Positions 11,371-23,307 of a stretch of DNA of 64,000 nt are shown here, piece by piece. The translations under genes and the position numbers were made by a program. The notes below the pieces were generated by a model. The model was not told where the DNA came from. It did no database searches and saw nothing but the letters and a program-made list of their open reading frames with translations. Within the stretch, counting starts at the first letter, position 1. Every line of letters starts with the position of its first letter. The stretch is from Hexactinellida sp. DTS-2022 (lineage: Eukaryota > Porifera > Hexactinellida). The DNA lies in contig JAPNXP010000001.1 in NCBI GenBank assembly GCA_028753945.1, positions 8,794,501-8,858,500 of the forward strand, read 5' to 3'.

Positions 11371-12064
11371 AAAACTACACTGACACTCGTGGTGGTGATA
11401 GAGAACACGTATATCTATAGTTACTGTCAACAGCCTCTGAGTATTGGTCTATTGGGCCTGATGTCAGTATGCAAAGTACGCTACTTGTAGTATCGTTATC
11501 TACCGAGATCTAGCTGATAAGTTTAATTTTATTCTTTGAATTGAAGCTTTAAGAAGTGACTTTATTGTCGTATGTGGAGCGAATTAACGTATAATGTATT
11601 TAGTACTACGTATTTACGTATAATATTTGGGTGGAATTGTCTGTATCCGAACTTGGATACAAAGTTACAAGCCCTACTTAATTGAACTCCTATTTTCCTG
11701 CTCTAACTATCTCGTTTATTTGTCAACAAAGTATATATTAAATTTGGGTTTTAGTAGCTCTGTGCAACGGAATCTCTATTAGGCAGCTCATAGCACTTCT
11801 CTGAAGCACAGTTTGATTGACTGCCGTGTTCTTGCTTATACTCCAGACAGACAACACATTTTATCCTTATGGCCTGTGTATTCTGCCCGACAATTCTCTA
11901 GAAAAATTGCTTTGTTTTGAATGAAATTTTCAGGGTGGATCAGGATCGAAAATATTGGCGGAAAATAAGTTTTTTGCAGAAATTTAACGAGGCTTTATTG
12001 TAGTAACTAGAATTTACTATATAACAAGCAAGTTGAACTGCATGTATGTATGTGCTTGTAGCAA

Positions 12065-15000
12065 ATGTCAGACATTCCGTGCTCCAGACTGCCTGCCTCG
12101 GAGGTGGAGCTGCTCTCGCTGGTCTGCGAGTACTTCTTCTTGAGAGGGTTCCCTCAGGCTTTGGGCGCGCTCGAGTCCGAAGGGAAGAACAAAGGCGTCT
12201 CTCTCAGCAAGGTGTCGGGGGGCAGGAAGTCCACCATCTACCAAGAGGCCATTCTACAGAAATCCTTCGCGCTGAGCAGCCTGCTGGAGGCGTTCGACCG
12301 CGGCGAGAGAGAGGAGTTCCTGCGGCTGTGGGGCGGCAGCGTGGCGGCGGGCGCCAGGGAGAGCAGACTAGGTCTGAGACTGGAGTTCCAGAGCAACCTC
12401 CACTTCGCAGTTGCGCCCATCAGACGGAACTGCGCGGCCGACTCCAGAGAGGTGGTGCTCAGCAAGGAGGTCTTCAAGGAGTACCTGAACGAGCGCAGCT
12501 CCCAGCTGGCGCTGGAGGACGAGATGTTCCCGTTCTACGCGCTGCCGTATCTGAGAGAGGTGCGCAGCCACCCCAGCTTCCAGGAGCTGTTCCGCCCCTC
12601 CTGGTTGCAGTCCCTGAGAGCGGACCTCGAGACGTTCCTCCGAGAGAACCTGCTGCTCTCCACGGAGCCCCAGCTGCTCAGGCTCTACCAGGGGCACTCA
12701 GGTACTCCCTCTGCTGTCTCTGTGGCAGCAGGGTTCTTATCTGTGTGCGCTCTTAGACTCCCGTCCCATGGCGGAGGATGGCGGCGAGAATAACCGCGAG
12801 GAGCTGGAGCAGCTGCGAAGCGAGTACGAGCGCGAGCAAGTGAGCTACATCCGGCGCTACAAGTCGCTGCAGGAGAGCTACCAGGCCCTGATCGACCTGG
12901 CCATGCAGCTGGTGGAGGCGCTGGAGGACAGCCTGCAGGGGAGACCGGTCAGCGAGGAGTACATCTCTTCCATGTGTCGCAGACTGTTCGGCGTCTCTGC
13001 CAGATCCCTGCCCGCTCAGGACCCAGCTGCGGGCGCCTCTCTGCTGCGCGCCTCCATCGCCTCCCACTCGGACCGTCTCGGGGCCGGGGGCTCCCTGGGC
13101 GTGCCGTTGTTCCCCTCTCTGGACCTGCGGCGCGCGAAGACGGACCTCTGCTCGCTGGAGGGGCGCGAGGCGGCGCTGCTGCTGCAGGCGCTGCGGACCA
13201 GACTCACGCAGTGAGTTGCTTCCTATTCGGATACGTGCTGCTGTAGGTGGCATTCCATTCTCCCCTTGCTGTCTCCAGCTCGCTGCCCGGGGAGCAGAGA
13301 GACTCAGTGCTCAGCGCGTACATCCGAGAGGACTTGCTGGGGCTGCGGCCGGACTCCCGGGCCTGTCTGCTGCCGCTGCTCGCCTCCGACTGCGTCCGGA
13401 AGGAGGCTCTCTCCCGTCTGCTGAACGCGCTGGGCAGTCTGGCGCCCGGCCGGGCCTACCTGGCCACGAACTGGGACCTCTTGCGCTCTGTGTTCCGGGC
13501 GGTGCAGCTGGAGCGGGAGGACACGCCCACGCGACAGAACCTGACCGGAGTTATGCAGAAACTGAGTCTGCGAAGAGGGCCTCAGAGCATCATGATCAAC
13601 CTGGGCGTGGTCTCCTGGCTGTCGCGGCTGCTCGAGGCGAGTGACGCTCTCTCCGAGTACTCGCTGCACTACACCCTGGCCCTGCTCATGAACCTCTCGC
13701 TCCGGTCGCAGGGCCGCGCCAGCTGTGTGGCGCTCTGTCCGCGCCTGCTGTCGCACCTGAGTGGCTTCCTGCAGCTGGAGAGTGCGGAGCTCCGCTCCTA
13801 CGCGAACGGCGTCCTCTACAGGTTGTCTTAGTCTTAGTGCTATCTCCTCTGAGCAATGGTGATACTAATATTATCCTGTGTCATTCCATAGCATCCTATC
13901 CGTGGGCAAGGTGCGCGAGGACGCAGTCGGCATGGGGCTGCAGGAGCTGCTGCAGAGCGTGCACAGACGCAGCTCAGAGGAGACCCGCAGACAGATTGAG
14001 TTCGTGTTGCAGCAGCTGGAGGCGCCCGCCGCGCCGGCAGAGGAGGCGGGGTCCGACGACGAGGAGGACGAGGAGGACACGGATGATCCCACGGAGCCGA
14101 TCGAGGGGGACCTGGAGGACAGCCTGCGTCCCGCCTCTGCTGAGCTGCACGGGGAGGAGCTGCTCTGTCTCCGGTACCTGTCCGGGCCCAGACAGGAGCC
14201 CGCCCGTCCCGCCAGCAGCCGCAACCACGTGTCCCTCCTCTCCGAGCTCCCCCTCTCCAGACCCATCACCCCGAGGAGCTTCGCTCACCGACAGAACAAC
14301 CCGATCTCTATGCTGCCCGACAGCTCCAACAGCGGCCGCCCCCTGGCCAGTGACCCCTCCTCCCTCCTCAAATCCAACCAGAAACCGTCAGGCGGAGCCA
14401 CAGCTGTTCCCCGACCCGCCTCTGCACACAAGCAGACGCAGGCCCGCTCCTCTCACCCTCCCAAGTCCCAGAGCGACCCTTCCTTCGGTCCCGACAGCGG
14501 CGCGAGAGCCGCTCTGAGGGAGGATGCGCCCGCGAGTCAGTCCGCCGCTTCCACCTCCGAGACACAGAGGGGGCCTGTCCACAGGTCCTCTCGGCTGACC
14601 GCCTCTCTCTCTCTGAGCAGCTCTCTCAGTCCCCAGAGCAAGCTCGACCCGCAGCCCTCCGTGAGAGCCATCAAGCGGCTGCAGGGACAGCTCAGCAAGG
14701 AGGTCATGCACGAGTACAAGGAGGTGTTCGTGTCGCGGCCTCGCATCAACCGGACCCCAGAGCCGGACGAGGACTCGTCTCCCGAGCAGCTCCGTCTCTC
14801 CGTGTCTGACGCTGCCTTCGCCACAGACTCACTAGCCGCCAGCTCCTGTCCGCCTGTCTCCGAACAGATGACCTTTGAGGAGCCGCGCAGCTTGAAGGAA
14901 GTGCTCCCTCGCTCTCGTCTGGAGATCCCCACCTCCCCCCCGCACAGGCCCACCCAGCCCACTGGCGCGCCCAAGCAGACGGAGCCGTCTGTTCTCCCGA

Positions 15001-15086
15001 AGGGTAGCAAGGGGTCAGCCAGCCATAACCAGAACGCTCGTAGCGTAGTCACTAGGGCTCGGTCTAAAGCCAAACAGGCCAAATAA
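12065..15086 (+). CDS. ARMC9: ARMC9-like ciliary basal-body protein (four exons)
   Basis: Exons 12065-12701, 12757-13210, 13279-13821 and 13892-15086 join in phase into 942 residues. The introns are 55, 68 and 70 bp, all GT-AG. The N-terminal LisH motif (residues ~10-42) is followed by FPFYALPYL...HPSFQELF, which aligns with human ARMC9 FLPFYALPF...HPSFKELF. A coiled coil (~220-275) follows, then PGEQRDSVLSAYI and armadillo-type helices (~360-570), an acidic block SDDEEDEEDTDD (~600) and a long Ser/Pro-rich tail. Known for the family: ARMC9 acts at the ciliary base and daughter centriole, and human mutations cause Joubert syndrome. Splice junctions are supported because codons split across each intron restore family residues (e.g. 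NGVLYSILSVGKV). The gene is very G+C-rich and uses G/C-ending codons throughout, unlike every neighbour. Confidence 0.92.
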
Positions 15087-16116
15087 CCTCGTTCACTCTA
15101 ATTTAGTCTCACTTACTAATACTATGTACTTTATCACCTTTGTTCCTAACAGGTTCTGACTTACTGTATATCCTCGGTGCTTGCCTGTAAATATCACTTA
15201 CTTTCTTTAGTTTAGTCATTTCACTTTATTATCACTTAGTATTTAAGTTGGTATTATTGATGCCGATTATTTTCAGAGGATCATTAGAAATGAGTATTCG
15301 CTAATGTTTTGATGTTGCCAGAGTTTACCAGTTATCCCAGACGGAACAAGACACGGACCATCCGGTATCTGGATGGAAAATCCAATTTATACAAGTATAG
15401 GTTCGAAAATCGAGATGTCCAGCCGCACTCGCTGTCCTGAATAGAGTTTAGGATAAACCTTGAAATATTTCCCAAAGGTGTGAACATATATGTGGATGTA
15501 GTGCACCTCGGTATATGCTGAATTACCACAATGACGAAGCATTTTACGATATTTTGTTATGTGTATTCTACAAAAACCTACACAGTAAAACCTGTTTTTA
15601 ATTCAAAAGGTGTTAAATGATGTCTTCGGAAGCCTATTTCATTCCCAATCAAATTGGACAACAGATTTGGTACATAACTGCCGATCAAGATTTTGCTTTG
15701 CCATCATATATTCGGAGATTAGTAATTCGCGAGTAAGCAGAGATAGACAGAAAAATTTGTTGATAACTCCAACAAACTAGTATGACGTCATCATGATAAA
15801 GTAATGATGATAATACATCGAAAATTCAAAAATTACGTACACTCACAGCACTTTCATCCCGTCTATGAGAGGTTTTCCCCCTTAGAATATTTCTTAACTT
15901 TTATGATAGATTTAACCTTTGGATTAACGTTTGATATTTTGAGACTCAGCCCCCCATGCAATTATCATGGCCTCACCCACTATCACATTAAAATCAAATA
16001 GATGCATCGAAGTTTGTAAACATTCAGGTAAACAGTTATAAGATATTAGATACAAAATGAAAGAGGTAAGAGAAGTTCAAGTAATTAACAATAACACAGA
16101 AAAATATTTTCAACTA
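15087..16116. other. Intergenic region, nothing recognised
   Basis: Convergent spacer between the 3' ends of ARMC9 (+) and the dioxygenase fusion gene (-). Composition falls abruptly back to AT-rich right after the ARMC9 stop. I find no conserved frame or repeat shared with the rest of the window. Confidence 0.5.
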
Positions 16117-18213
16117 TTAAATTTTTTTTTTCCTCTTATCCAAAAGCCATTTCCCTCCAAGATGCTCATAATCATCAGTTGATAAATAGAAACGCAAATA
16201 TTTCTTATTTATTTTGGTTATATTCGGGTCATCTGCTAGTTTTGATAAGTCAGGTAACTCATTGTGACCATATAAAGAATGAGCATACTCTGCTCCAGCC
16301 ATTAAAGTTGCATCAAATTTAGAACAGTATGTTACTTTTGAGATGCACTCCATTGTCTCCTTACGCTGATAGTAACAGTGTTTAAGTTGATCGATCAAGT
16401 TATCATTCAGATTTCCACCAACAAAGAACAATGCATTGCATACTCTATTAAGGTCAGATTTCACAATAATAAGTTCTATCAAAGAAAACAGTTGTTCTGC
16501 CTTCAAAGTCAGTTCAAACGCCTCACTCACAACAGAATTACCGCTTAGAACTAAGGACACCCATCCAGACTCGTATCCGAGGTTTACAACAATACCATTG
16601 GGCTCTCCATTACCAACACATACAGCAACACTCTGTGGGATACAACGTATCCAATTATGTGAATACACCCGTTTTAATACATAAATGATCGGTACTATAT
16701 CAGCATCAGAACAGTACAAGGGGCTAACGAGACATAGCACGGGAGTCATATTGGGAGATACCCAACAATCCCCGTACAGACCAAAGAGTATTTCTGGTAA
16801 CAAAGTTGCGTCAGAGATCTTCCCTCGCTCAACTACTTGTGTGCATCTGTCAAAATACTTGGCTAAGGCATTTTCTCCACAAAACCAACGGGTATAATTA
16901 GATCTCCTCAAATGCAGATCATATATACCAGGCACCCGAGCCACAACAGAGCGAATTTCACTTGTATAGAGTTGTGAACTGTAGGATACAAAGTTAGCAC
17001 ACCTGATTTGATAACTTCCCAGGTCAATAACAGGACATGTATTAACCCTCCGATTTTTCTCTCTGAAATTGCCGTACCAATCCATGATGAGTGGATTATT
17101 TGGAGATTCACTCAGACAGATGTCGACTTTGTGTCCATAGGGCCATCTCCTCTTATAGAGCTCAAACCACAGTCCTCCATCCATAGCCAGGTCATACCAA
17201 AGCTTACAAACCTGCATACACCGGGTAACGTCCTTAGCAGGCAAGTAGCTGAATATTCGAATGTATAATTCGAATGGGATCGCTAACCTACTCAACTCAC
17301 CATGATAGTCTGCATACACAGTGCGTTGTGCTTCCATCTGCAAGCGAATAGCCTGTAAATATGTGTCTGTAAACCCCTTCTGATCTCCGTTCTGCTCCAA
17401 CTGCCAGGACTTACAGTAGAGAGTGAGGGCTCTGTTGTAGGACTCGGACTCTTCGTATTTCGTAGGATTTGGTATCATCTGTGTGTCCACACGGCGGAAC
17501 ATAACTTCTGTCCTCAGAAGATACTTCACACCCGAGAGAACTGGTGTCCCCTCATGGAAGCAGTCATGATTGAACACCAGCCCCATGCCTACACTTGGTG
17601 TCACCTGATGGTACACATGCGTGGTGTCTTCCTCGTCTATAAATTTCGTTTCACCACCCGTGTACTCAGTGTTCAGATATATCAGAACAGTGTACACTGA
17701 AGACTCGTCCTCTCGAGGCACCCATGGACCATCAAAATGAGGTGTGAAGTGACCCCCACTCGTGTATTTCATTATTTTAATGCACTCATTGAGTCTAATC
17801 GGTCTCCAAGTGCCTTCGTTGCCGAATCCGATCGGACGAACACGTATCACATCATTTCTTGTCAACAGCGGTTCTATTCTATTAAATATGGCATCAGCCA
17901 TTTCGTGTGACAACGTTAGAACTCTGTCATTGATTCTGTAATAGGATGGAAATTGATCTGCTAAACATGAAAATCCTACCTTTTCACATTCATTTATGTA
18001 AAAATCACATTCCTCCGGTGTCAACAGGTTGTTGAGAGTGAAACAGTGACTGTTTGGAATATTCGTTAATTCCTCTCTTTTGATATTGTTTGGTTTATCA
18101 TTGAGTGACTGGCAGAAAGGAAGTAGTATAAAATTGTTTTCAGCTGTCTCCAGCATGGGTTTGGTTATAATATTCTGTATGGGACACTTTTCATTGAGGA
18201 TATCCTTTGCCAT
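16117..18213 (-). CDS. Fe(II)/2OG dioxygenase - F-box - actin-like fusion protein
   Basis: An intronless 698-residue frame from the first ATG (18213) to TAA; the open frame extends upstream only into a MITE. Residues ~55-240 are a prolyl-4-hydroxylase-type 2OG oxygenase: the HxD pair is H169/D171 (in HFTPHFDGPW), the distal ligand is H220 (FHEG) and the 2OG-binding Arg is R234 (LLRTEVMF). All catalytic residues are present. Residues ~300-345 are an F-box (IPFELYIRIFSYLPAKD...CKLWYDLA...LWFELYKRRW). Residues ~391-640 look actin-like: PVIDLGSYQIRCA matches the phosphate-1 loop. The phosphate-2 loop, NGIVVNLGYESGWVSLVLSG, lacks the usual Asp. F-boxes recruit Skp1 to SCF ligases, and protozoan cytosolic P4Hs hydroxylate Skp1. 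A link is inferred, not shown. F-box plus actin occurs in plant ARP8. I do not know the triple fusion. Confidence 0.85.
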   Translation of the reverse strand: MAKDILNEKCPIQNIITKPMLETAENNFILLPFCQSLNDKPNNIKREELTNIPNSHCFTLNNLLTPEECDFYINECEKVGFSCLADQFPSYYRINDRVLTLSHEMADAIFNRIEPLLTRNDVIRVRPIGFGNEGTWRPIRLNECIKIMKYTSGGHFTPHFDGPWVPREDESSVYTVLIYLNTEYTGGETKFIDEEDTTHVYHQVTPSVGMGLVFNHDCFHEGTPVLSGVKYLLRTEVMFRRVDTQMIPNPTKYEESESYNRALTLYCKSWQLEQNGDQKGFTDTYLQAIRLQMEAQRTVYADYHGELSRLAIPFELYIRIFSYLPAKDVTRCMQVCKLWYDLAMDGGLWFELYKRRWPYGHKVDICLSESPNNPLIMDWYGNFREKNRRVNTCPVIDLGSYQIRCANFVSYSSQLYTSEIRSVVARVPGIYDLHLRRSNYTRWFCGENALAKYFDRCTQVVERGKISDATLLPEILFGLYGDCWVSPNMTPVLCLVSPLYCSDADIVPIIYVLKRVYSHNWIRCIPQSVAVCVGNGEPNGIVVNLGYESGWVSLVLSGNSVVSEAFELTLKAEQLFSLIELIIVKSDLNRVCNALFFVGGNLNDNLIDQLKHCYYQRKETMECISKVTYCSKFDATLMAGAEYAHSLYGHNELPDLSKLADDPNITKINKKYLRFYLSTDDYEHLGGKWLLDKRKKKI

Positions 18214-18300
18214 TTTGTATTTCTTGAATACTGCGTATATTTGGTCAGTTAAACTAGATACTTTCCTATTTCTGATACTGGTGAAAGTATCATTTTTATA

Positions 18301-18470
18301 TACAGTAGATGTCGGATATAAGCACACCGGTTATAAGAACATATCGTATATATAAGCACACTATGTTGGGAAACGGTTGCCATATACCCTGTATAATTTA
18401 TTTCGGTTATAAGCACATTAAGTGCAGCATGCAGTTCCCGACGATGTGCTTATAACCGACATCCACTGTA
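18301..18470. mobile_element. pogo-like MITE at the 5' edge of the fusion gene
   Basis: Begins TACAGTAGATGTCGGATATA and ends in its near-perfect inverse, TATAACCGACATCCACTGTA, with TA at both ends. About 170 bp, non-coding. Its near edge is 88 bp upstream of the ATG at 18213, so it may form part of that gene's leader or promoter. Confidence 0.75.
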
Positions 18471-18869
18471 GTACATATTTAAGATTATTACATTACCTAC
18501 TTTCTAATTATCGTTATGTATGCTAAGATTCTAGTTTATGTTTGTTCAATGTAATGAATAAGTATGTACTATATACTTCCCTATTTTGATATTGGTAGAT
18601 GTATTAATTAATTAAATTACGTGTATATTATATATGTAAGCTCATTACATTGCCTAATGAAAACGAGGCTAAGTATCTAGTTCGTGTTAGCTCAAGTAGT
18701 AGGTAATTATTTGTATTTTGAAACATAAACTATTATTTCTTGTGTATGATTTGTTCAATTTGCATGAATTTAATTATTAGTATGCTATTTTAAAGTCGTA
18801 TATATCGTATTGATTCTAATACGTACTATACTTATAAAAATTGTTGACTGGCTCAAATTCTTGAAATTA

Positions 18870-19018
18870 AATACAACGCAACAATCTATCGTGCTTGCAA
18901 TAGTAGCAGCCTCTTTTCCATGGCCACAAACTTGGAGGAAGTTTTGAACATTTTCAGGTGCCACTATCGCCTCCTAATAGGTGTTCACTTTAAATTTGGA
19001 GGGACATAAAGCTTTTCC
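18870..19018. repeat. Dispersed repeat, direct copy at 34176-34330
   Basis: The segment starting TACAACGCAACAATCTATCG, with internal AGGTGCCACTATCGCCTCC and ending near GGAGGGACATAAAGCTTTT, recurs with scattered differences at 34176-34330 in the same orientation. A neighbouring segment (19095-19260) recurs inverted at 34470-34640. It is an old element of unknown class. Confidence 0.7.
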
Positions 19019-19684
19019 TGAATTCGCCCCTGGACCCCACAGGGGAGCTTACAACGCCATTTTATAATAAATCCTGAATCCGCTCCTGAATATCAGACAT
19101 TTTGTGGACCTCAGTTTGGAAACCACGGAGTTAGGGAGTATTTCCACTGAGCTTTTATCTGACCTATTTGACTAAGTACAATTCGGATTCGGAAAATCCA
19201 AATTCCCTAATTGCATTTCAAAATCTGGAAAATCTTTTTATGGAGAACAATAAACTGAATACAATATGGAGAACAATAAACTGAATACAATATGGTTTTA
19301 AATTTGAAAATACTTTTTTCTAGGCGCGCGAAATTCGAGAGATGCTTCCTTAAACATAATGAGGCTTTCATCCCGGAAATTTCTTTGCGCGACTATATTT
19401 AGTTTGAGCTCATTTACACTCAAATTACTCATTTCTATCTCACTATTTTCGCGCACCTAGAAATGTTTCATTCTAAATTGATGCGCCTGGATGCCGTACT
19501 ACAAATTCAGTACGTAATTCAATAATATTAAGCACTTGTGACTAGGCGCGCAAAATATCTGGTAACAAGAGTTGACTAAAGTTAAATAATTTCACCGCCC
19601 TTGTTAATAAAGGGTACGCCATTGACCTAACAAAAAAGTGTTTAATTTGATAGCCTTTATTATAGCGCGAAATCGGAAACCCTA

Positions 19685-19790
19685 TACAGTAGAACCTCGT
19701 TAATACGAACACCGACGGACAGCAAAAATTTGTTCGCTTTATCCGGAGTTCGTGTTAACCGGTGTAACACCCATTGAATAGTGTAGGGGT
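19685..19790. mobile_element. Half of a pogo/Tigger-like MITE
   Basis: TACAGTAGAACCTCGTTAAT opens the segment, followed by the same internal sequence as the complete copy at 30464 (TTTGTTCGCTTTATCCGG). No matching right terminus is found, so the copy is truncated. Confidence 0.6.
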
Positions 19791-21264
19791 CAGAGATGGA
19801 ACCGGTCGGGATTTTCATGACCCGACCCGATCGGTCAATCATAGCTTGCAATAATTTATAAATAATAGAATAAGAATCTACTCTAGTGTCATTCAAATAA
19901 TTAGGAATAAATTTTATGGCCATAGACCATTTAAGGAAGCCTCCTTTATTCGCCTCCAAAAGTACTCAGAATCTGTTGCTTGTAATTTCCATTTACTACT
20001 TAATTAATTAAGTTCAGTAGTATGTTGCTATTTGGGAGCCAAGGTATGTCAATTAATTAATTAATTGCTATTTACTAACCAAGGATTTAGAATCTGTATA
20101 ATATTCAATGAATTCGCTGCCAAAGACTCATCAATAAACCATTTATTATGGAAAAGTGAAATCATGGGTTAGTATTTCGATTTAGTTCAATTCCAATATT
20201 TATTCACAGGGTTACTACTGTGAATATGGATATTAACAGCGAACACATTCATTCACAATACGAGTTCATCCCACCCATCATATGTACTATAAGGAGCTTG
20301 TAATCTATGGAGCTTATAGCCCCATTAGTCTTGCGATTGAGAAAAACTGATAGAGCGCCTTTTACTTTGACTTTGACTGATAGAGCGCCTGCCAGTCGTC
20401 AAGTTGTTGTATTTACGGCTTCCTATGATTTTTAACCGCATTCCATCGAGGTTTTCACATGTACTTATCGGGCATAGTAGTGTCTGGAGATAGCATTTAT
20501 GTAACGGTTTTTGTAAAATCTATGCTAAACGGTTTGCTAGGAGAGATGAACCTCGATTCACCAAGACAGATGGCCATCTCAGATCACGGCGAGATCTATT
20601 AGCCCGACGAAATTAGTAACAAGGTAGATATCCTAGACGGTAGTGACCTAAGTTTCAAGGCAGATTGGAGCACCCCTCCATGACAAGGCCTGTTTGTGTG
20701 AATCTCGCCGAGCAAGAGATATATATCCTACACGCGGGGAATTAACTGCTACACGTATTCATCTATGCACATGTGAAACTACGCTCATTGATACGAAAGG
20801 GAGAGAGCTAATGAAATACAGGAAGCGTTCTTCTTCTGTGGGACACATAGCGATAATATGATAATTATCGATTTTAGAGATCCACTGTTAATTACCACGA
20901 TTAAGCTTATGATGGGTTTATATCAGTGACGATGAGGGGAATAGGTTTCTTCCATTCAATAATTTATCAATTGTATCACGAATGGTCAATTGCCTTACCG
21001 ATGTCACCATAATGGACTAACAATTGGCCCTACCAAATTAGTACCAATCCCATTCCGAGGCTACGTCAGACTCCGTATTTGGGAATTGTCCGAATCTAAG
21101 ATGTTGACATTTTTCAGACTACTTTTCTCAATACATGTATTGGAAAAGTAATCTGAAAAATGGTAATTATTAAAACGCTGAACTTTAATTGCGCTAAAAA
21201 TAACAATGGTTAAAATATATGTAGTAAAGTGGTAGAGATCCACTATGAGTAACTGTAGACTGAC

Positions 21265-21440
21265 AGGGTTGCCGTGGGAAGGGAATTTTAATTCCCATCC
21301 CATTCCCACAGGATTCCCATAGGATTCCCACATGTGGAATTCCCATTGGATTTCCCACAGGATTCCCACATGTGGGAAATCCCATAGCATTTACAATTTT
21401 ACATAGGATTCCTACGTTGGGAATTCGCCTAGCATTCCCA
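21265..21440. repeat. GGGAATCC-rich repeat, relative at the window's right end
   Basis: Starts with GGGTTGCCGTGGGAA and continues as near-tandem ATTCCCA/TGGGAAT motifs with local palindromes such as CCCACATGTGGGA. The same GGGTTGCCGTGGGAATGGGA start appears at 63957-64000, where the window ends. Confidence 0.7.
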
Positions 21441-22327
21441 TAGGATTTAGAGCTTTGAAGCTAGTCTTTTCGATTGTTACCCACAACAATCGAGTTTTAA
21501 ATTATTTCTTTCTTAGCTTTTCCCAATACTATATTATAGAAATCGATGAAACAGTTCTTTTTCTGTGGCCTACTGATTTGCCTGCTCTGACACAAACGTC
21601 CTATGTACATCGTTGTCCACATCCTGAATTATGTTGTTTAGGACTCCCATAAAAGTCCAAATCCTTGGATGACTTGTACTTATGTTGGTTTTTAGTTTTG
21701 AATGTAACTTTCTGCTCCGTTGTTGGTTGCAATGTTGAGCTCATTGATAGAAAGTTCCTCTGGAGATATTCGAATTAACCATCTTCTTTTGAAATATTTC
21801 TTTAGTTTTTCGAGTTTTATTTTATCCGAATTTTCTACATTAGTTGGCATCTGAATAAAATCAAAAGTGGGAATAATTAAGGATGTGGTAAAAATGGAAT
21901 GGACATCAATGTTTTAATAATGCGCTCGCCCAAATGCGCTAGGTAAAATGAAACCAGCATCCTTAAAGCTTTAGCTGGGGATAGGTTACTCTAAAAGCAT
22001 TTCGGGGGCTTCTTCCCAATCTGGCATCGATGCCTGAGGTCTGTTGTATCGTATTTTGAGGCGCTATCGTATATTGAGACGCTGTATGATACACCAATAT
22101 ACCATGGATATGCTATTACAAATTATTCCTGGAAAAGATGAAATTAGTGACAAATGATGATATTTTTGTTGACACCCTAATACCTTTGTTGACAGACTTT
22201 GTTTAAAATTGTGAAATATACACTTCAATCTTCATAGATTTTTCAGAAACAGGTAGAAATTAAACTAGAAAATATAAATATAAAATATAAAATTAATTAT
22301 ACCAATCAAGTGGAAATACAAGTCGAT

Positions 22328-22945
22328 CAAAAAACAATTCTAACAAATGCAAGTTAGTCATAAAACTATTCTAACAAATGCAAGTTAGCCATAAAACAAT
22401 TCTAACAAATGCAAGTTGGCCATAAAACTATTCTAACAAATGCAAGTTAGTCATAAAACTATTCTAACAAATGCAAGTTAGTCATAAAACTATTCTAACA
22501 ATTGCAAGTTGGCCATTTAAACTATTCTAACAAATGCAAGTTGACCATAAAACTATTCTAACAAATGCAAGTTAGTCATAAAACAATTCTAACAAATGCA
22601 AGTTGGCCATTAAACTATTCTAACAAATGCAAGTTAGTCATAAAACTATTCTAACAAATGCAAGTTGGTCATAAAACTATTCTAACAAATGCAAGTTAGT
22701 CATAAAACAATTCTAACAAATGCAAGTTGGCCATAAAACTATTCTAACAGATGCAAATTGGCCATAAAACTATTCTAACAAATGCAAGTTAGTCATAAAA
22801 CAATTCTAACAATTGCAAGTTGGCCATTTAAACTATTCTAACAAATGCAAGTTGACCATAAAACTATTCTAACAAATGCAAGTTAGTCATAAAACTATTC
22901 GAATAAATGCAAGTTAGTCATAAAACAATTCTAACAAATGCTGCG
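22328..22945. repeat. 31-bp tandem array, about 20 copies
   Basis: The unit is about 31 bp and contains AACTATTCTAACAAATGCAA plus GTTAGTCATAA. Unit variants (GTTAGTC, GTTGGCC, GTTGACC) recur in blocks, suggesting multi-unit duplication. It has no spacer structure and is not a CRISPR array. Confidence 0.93.
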
Positions 22946-23009
22946 CCCCTAATATATGCAATGCAATTATTCTTCGAAATAAGTATTCCAGCGGCTTCTA
23001 CTTATGTAA

Positions 23010-23120
23010 TTGTTTTTTTTATAAAGGTAGTCATGTACAAGACGCATATTTTTGAGGTAGCACTATGTCGAAATGACGTCACCGTTTTGTCTAGGCCAAA
23101 TATGCTAAAATTTTGAACGC
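23010..23120. repeat. Repeat segment with inverted copy at 52130-52240
   Basis: CATGTACAAGACGCATATTT with downstream GAAATGACGTCACC and GGCCAAATATGC appears reversed and diverged at 52130-52240. It is about 110 bp, non-coding and of unknown class. Confidence 0.65.
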
Positions 23121-23307
23121 AGTCCTATTCAGAATGGGATTGGGAATTAATCTGAAATCTCAAACTCAGGTCAGTGTATGGGAATTTAGGAACTTGAATT
23201 ATTCTTGCCCCATAAGTAGTACATTAACTATTACGTTTCGCAATTTGGGCAACAGTGAAGTTACATAAAATATATTATGTGGCATTGTGGTGTGGGAAAT
23301 GGATATA

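Larger units (their letters stand above)
10617..12064. other. Intergenic region with MITE and microsatellites
   Basis: AT-rich spacer between divergently oriented NHL gene A (-) and ARMC9 (+). It contains the 165-bp inverted-repeat element at 10751 and the CT/TGCCTC tract at 11273-11370. Promoters for both genes must lie here, but I see no diagnostic element. Confidence 0.5.

Noticed and set aside
11242..11430. Arg-Glu repeat protein on the minus strand
   Set aside because: Pure translation of the CT microsatellite, with no conserved flanks.
12238..14711. Several long frames opposite or offset to ARMC9
   Set aside because: High G+C removes stop codons in all frames; only the spliced plus-strand frame matches a family and has splice sites in phase.
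22328..22945. CRISPR-like periodic array
   Set aside because: Units are contiguous 31-bp tandem repeats with no unique spacers, in an animal-type genome.
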